Positions 61,662 to 64,000 of a stretch of 64,000 bases of DNA are shown here, in pieces (position 1 is the stretch's first letter; each line of letters opens with the position of its first letter). A program made the position numbers and the translations under genes. Origin of the DNA: Erysipelothrix sp. HDW6C (lineage in GTDB: Bacteria; Bacillota_I; Bacilli_A; Erysipelotrichales; Erysipelotrichaceae); assembly GCF_011299615.1 (NCBI RefSeq), contig NZ_CP049861.1, forward strand, positions 2,108,001 to 2,172,000, in the 5' to 3' direction. A model generated the notes under the pieces. The model was not told the origin of the DNA and did not search any database. It saw only the letters and a program-made list of their open reading frames with translations.

Positions 61662-62439
61662 CCATACTTCCTCCTGTCTGAACTACTTGAGCATCACTAC
61701 TTTTATTTTTATCTTGTGCAAACATAATTAATGCCAATACAAGACCGAATATTGCGACACCCAACATTGGAATTTTTAAGTAACTGATAATTGCGAACCC
61801 AAAGATCAAATAGGCCAGATAGTTGCGTGGATTCATATATTTTAGAAGAATTGCAATCCCAACCGCTGGCAATAAACCTCCGGCTACTTTAAATGTCCCC
61901 ATGAGCCAATCTGGAAGCATTGCTAAAATACTCTCAATTGCACCAATACCAAAGACAAATACCAGTAAAATTGGAAGGACTGCCTTAACCATCCAAGGTA
62001 TGATTCCTGCAAGAATCCAATTCATTCCCAACTGATATTTCCCTTTTTCTACGGACTTGCGTGATTCATGTACAAAGAATGTCGTTGCCATTCTTACAAG
62101 AACGTCAACTTGGATCATTAAGAGTGATACGGGTAAAGCAATTGCCAGACCGTATTCAATATCTGTACCTGTTGCAATCGCTACGATTGTCCCAATCACT
62201 GCTCCGGTGTGATAATCAGGAACAGACGCCCCACCATATGCACCAATTCCTAGTGACATCAGTTGTAAGGTTGATCCAATTGTCAGTCCCAATGTTGGAT
62301 TCCCTAATATGAGACCAGTAATGAATCCCCCAATAACCACACTCCCTCCGTACAAACTAATTTGGACGTTCATTTGTGTGTATGTATAAAAAGCCATGTA
62401 TATTAAAATTAAAATTATTTGTAGAATTCCGATATCCAT
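61648..62439 (-). CDS. PTS system IIC component, mannose family
   Basis: A 263-residue membrane protein with about seven helices. GFITGLILGNPTLGLTIGSTLQLMSLGIGAYGGASVPDYHTG near 36-78 (given here in part) is the EIIC mannose-family signature. Its last codons contain the ribosome site of the IID gene. AAAAGGAGG precedes the ATG. The agaC/manY branch of this family handles amino sugars and glycan fragments. Confidence 0.92.
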   Translation of the reverse strand: MDIGILQIILILIYMAFYTYTQMNVQISLYGGSVVIGGFITGLILGNPTLGLTIGSTLQLMSLGIGAYGGASVPDYHTGAVIGTIVAIATGTDIEYGLAIALPVSLLMIQVDVLVRMATTFFVHESRKSVEKGKYQLGMNWILAGIIPWMVKAVLPILLVFVFGIGAIESILAMLPDWLMGTFKVAGGLLPAVGIAILLKYMNPRNYLAYLIFGFAIISYLKIPMLGVAIFGLVLALIMFAQDKNKSSDAQVVQTGGSMDDEL

Positions 62440-62451
62440 GATAACCTCCTT

Positions 62452-62940
62452 TTATTTTCCTAATTTCTCTAAGATTCCCTTCAAGTTCTCACTTGGATTT
62501 GAAGGAATGAGTTGAAGTGTCAAATCAACACCTCGTTCCATTATTTTATGAAAGTCCAAAATTTCATAATCAGTGACTGCAACTGTATTTGCAATCTTGG
62601 TTTTACCTTCAGTAAACGTTAGATTCCCAACATTGACCTTATCAATTGCTACCCCTTTGTCTAAGAGTTTCAATAATGTATCGGTACTCTTAATGATTAA
62701 GAAAACACGTTGACCTTCATAGTTACCAGCTTTGATACGCTCTGCAGCATTGTCAATTGACAACACAGATAACGCGACACCATTAGGACATGCCAGTTTA
62801 AGTGACATCTTTAAGATGTCATCTTGTGATGCAGCATCATCTACAACCATAATCCGTGTGACTCGTAATGAATTCGTCCACATAGTTGCAACTTGACCAT
62901 GAATTAGACGGTCATCAATACGTGTATGAATTATTCCCAT
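62452..62940 (-). CDS. PTS system IIB component, mannose family
   Basis: A 162-residue IIB protein with phosphoacceptor His14 in RIDDRLIHGQVATMW, followed by VVDDAASQDDILKMSLKLACP near 32-52 in the usual mannose-family pattern. It transfers phosphate from IIA His9 to the sugar at IIC/IID. AGGAGG precedes the ATG. Confidence 0.93.
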   Translation of the reverse strand: MGIIHTRIDDRLIHGQVATMWTNSLRVTRIMVVDDAASQDDILKMSLKLACPNGVALSVLSIDNAAERIKAGNYEGQRVFLIIKSTDTLLKLLDKGVAIDKVNVGNLTFTEGKTKIANTVAVTDYEILDFHKIMERGVDLTLQLIPSNPSENLKGILEKLGK

Positions 62941-63022
62941 AACTTACTTCCTCCTTGTAATTCCAGTATACGTGAACCGCTTACATCTGTCGTTTCATTG
63001 ATTTTCCGTAATGATAATACAT

Positions 63023-63433
63023 TTACTCATCATCGGCATCCGATGTAATTGCATAATTATTCATATATATACTGGATGATTTTCCATTTTCAACAATTTT
63101 TTGAACTTCTTCAGTTGTCATATATTGTGAAGGCTCCAAAACGATTTCAAGAACCATTGGCAAGTTAACGCCCGCAATCAAGTGTGTATGCTCTCTTTTT
63201 AGATATGGTAGAAATGCACGGTTTACACTACCACCTAAGAGATCTGTAAAGATAATTACCTCATCTTCACTCTTTACAGTACTAAAGTATTCATTGATCA
63301 TATCTTCGAGAGGCGTGTCACCAACATATGCACAAATAGCTGCAATGTCATTACTCTCACCAGCAAAGAATGATACGGTGTGCACAATCCCTTGTGCCAT
63401 ATTTCCATGTGACGCAATTAGTATTTTTCTCAT
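63023..63433 (-). CDS. PTS system IIA component, mannose family
   Basis: A 136-residue IIA protein with phosphoacceptor His9 in ILIASHGNMAQG and FTDLLGGSVNRAFLPYL near 77-93. The start at 63433 has GGAGG at five-base spacing. A longer frame from 63484 runs into the promoter region. It is the first gene of the mannose-family operon and takes phosphate from HPr. Confidence 0.92.
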   Translation of the reverse strand: MRKILIASHGNMAQGIVHTVSFFAGESNDIAAICAYVGDTPLEDMINEYFSTVKSEDEVIIFTDLLGGSVNRAFLPYLKREHTHLIAGVNLPMVLEIVLEPSQYMTTEEVQKIVENGKSSSIYMNNYAITSDADDE

Positions 63434-63654
63434 ATATCCTCCTGAATACATCATAAGCGCATTTGTCAGTCTAGGATATCGCATGATTTTCCGCTATGAA
63501 GTGGAAGTCTGTAGAATAATGAAAAATCAAACCAATAGTTTAGCCTTCTCTTTGTATCAAGAAAAACAAACACTCAGAATTATGTTGTATTTCCCTAATG
63601 TTGTTTCTTTGAAAACCGCTTAAATTCATATTTATATTCTAACGTGTTGTACTG

Positions 63655-63660
63655 TATAAT
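63655..63660 (+). promoter_or_regulatory. -10 element for the gene at the right edge
   Basis: TATAAT, 25 bp upstream of the ATG; the -35 is weak (TTATAT at 63632-63637). Confidence 0.4.
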
Positions 63661-63684
63661 ATTTCATAAAGAGAGGTATACTCC

Positions 63685-64000
63685 ATGAACCATGTATTTT
63701 GGAATAGTGAGCTTATCGGTGTATTCACGAATCAATTTGACTCAAAGAACCATTCTCATCTTATGATGCAGTTTTTTATCGCAATGGATGAAGAACCCCT
63801 TACAGTAATCATTGACAATGTGGAAATCAAAAGTAACTGTGTCCTCGTAAATTCAGACACCACGCATGCATTCAGTTCCAATAATACCTGGCATTTCTCA
63901 CTTCTTATTGATCCCTTGTCTGTAACTGGCATCTTACTTCGTCAGTCTCTTGCTGGAGCACGATATGGCATCTATCCATCAAAATCCTATATTTTTGACC
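63685..64000 (+). CDS. Probable AraC-type regulator, N-terminal sensor part (cut by window end)
   Basis: The first 105 residues are visible. They start MNHVFWNSELIGVF and look like a small beta-rich cupin-like sensor (HSHLMMQFFIAMDEEPLTVI, then VEIKSNCVLVNSDTTHAF). GAGAGG lies about ten bases before the ATG. Such domains head AraC-family sugar-responsive regulators, but no helix-turn-helix is in the window. It is divergent from the mannose-family PTS operon, which it might control. Confidence 0.5.
   Translation, partial: MNHVFWNSELIGVFTNQFDSKNHSHLMMQFFIAMDEEPLTVIIDNVEIKSNCVLVNSDTTHAFSSNNTWHFSLLIDPLSVTGILLRQSLAGARYGIYPSKSYIFD

Noticed and set aside
62973..62985. cre-like sequence TGAACCGCTTACA between EIIA and EIIB
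   Set aside because: It is one base short of the 14-base cre core and lies inside an operon, so a functional role is doubtful.
1..64000. CRISPR, tRNA, rRNA, insertion sequences, integrases
   Set aside because: I looked for regular repeat-spacer arrays, clover-leaf motifs and transposase motifs and found none. A tRNA or CRISPR search tool was not available.

Overview
The window reads as chromosomal sequence from a low-GC Gram-positive bacterium of the Bacillota. It has strong AGGAGG-type ribosome sites, dense hairpin-plus-U-run terminators, lipoprotein signal peptides, two LPXTG-type wall-anchored proteins, many PTS operons with PRD regulators, an Mga-like regulator and cre-like CcpA sites. 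The mix of host-associated surface proteins and sugar-uptake systems would fit an Erysipelothrix-like member of the Erysipelotrichia. That placement is a guess from gene content, and the species cannot be fixed from the sequence. No rRNA, tRNA, CRISPR array, transposase or phage gene was seen.

Layout. (1) 1-3.7 kb: a phosphonate/phosphite-type ABC importer (phnD, phnC, two permeases) with a 5'-nucleotidase-like phosphoesterase cut by the window edge. (2) 3.8-10.8 kb: an operon with a sugar-phosphate isomerase-like protein, a MtlD-like dehydrogenase, a KDPG-aldolase homologue, a PRD activator, fructose-family PTS IIA/IIB/IIC and a histidine phosphatase. (3) 10.9-17.8 kb: an orphan OmpR-type regulator with Glu in place of the phosphoacceptor Asp, a frameshifted repeat-bearing secreted protein, an acyltransferase with a small unknown partner, a regulator/ABC exporter/histidine kinase operon and an XRE repressor. 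(4) 17.9-24.5 kb: a lipoprotein, a membrane protein fused to a papain-like domain, an AI-2E-family exporter, a LURP-one protein and a large thioester/SpaA-repeat adhesin.

(5) 24.6-33.8 kb: a long, possibly single transcription unit. It holds a YesN/AraC-type response regulator, a YesM-type kinase with almost no extracellular part, a fully degenerate RbsA-like tandem ABC protein, an intact ribose-type ABC importer, a ROK kinase and a SIS isomerase. This is the best candidate for an undescribed signalling system. (6) 34-37.7 kb: an LPATG surface protein divergent from an Mga-like regulator, with a repeated motif between them.

(7) 37.7-46.5 kb: a carbohydrate cluster under DeoR and probable CcpA control: class II aldolase, fructose-family PTS with a frameshifted IIC, D-lyxose isomerase, 3-epimerase-like protein, RpiB homologue, DhaK/DhaL and xylulokinase. 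It looks like a composite route for pentoses or tetruloses. (8) 46.6-52.1 kb: a LacI-controlled ribose-type importer with a PfkB kinase and well-defined operators, cre and promoter. (9) 52.4-57.4 kb: three lipoproteins (ankyrin, FMN-binding-like, duplicated DUF4822) divergent from a two-component system. (10) 57.6-63.4 kb: a mannose-family PTS operon with a cytoplasmic ceramidase-like hydrolase and a PRD regulator. A probable sensor or regulator runs off the right edge.

Three genes each lack one base in a homopolymer (C4 at 12549, C4 at 43687, T7 at 53004). They are either contingency loci, real mutations or read errors. Runs of five or six G or C elsewhere are read correctly, for example near 53800-53870.
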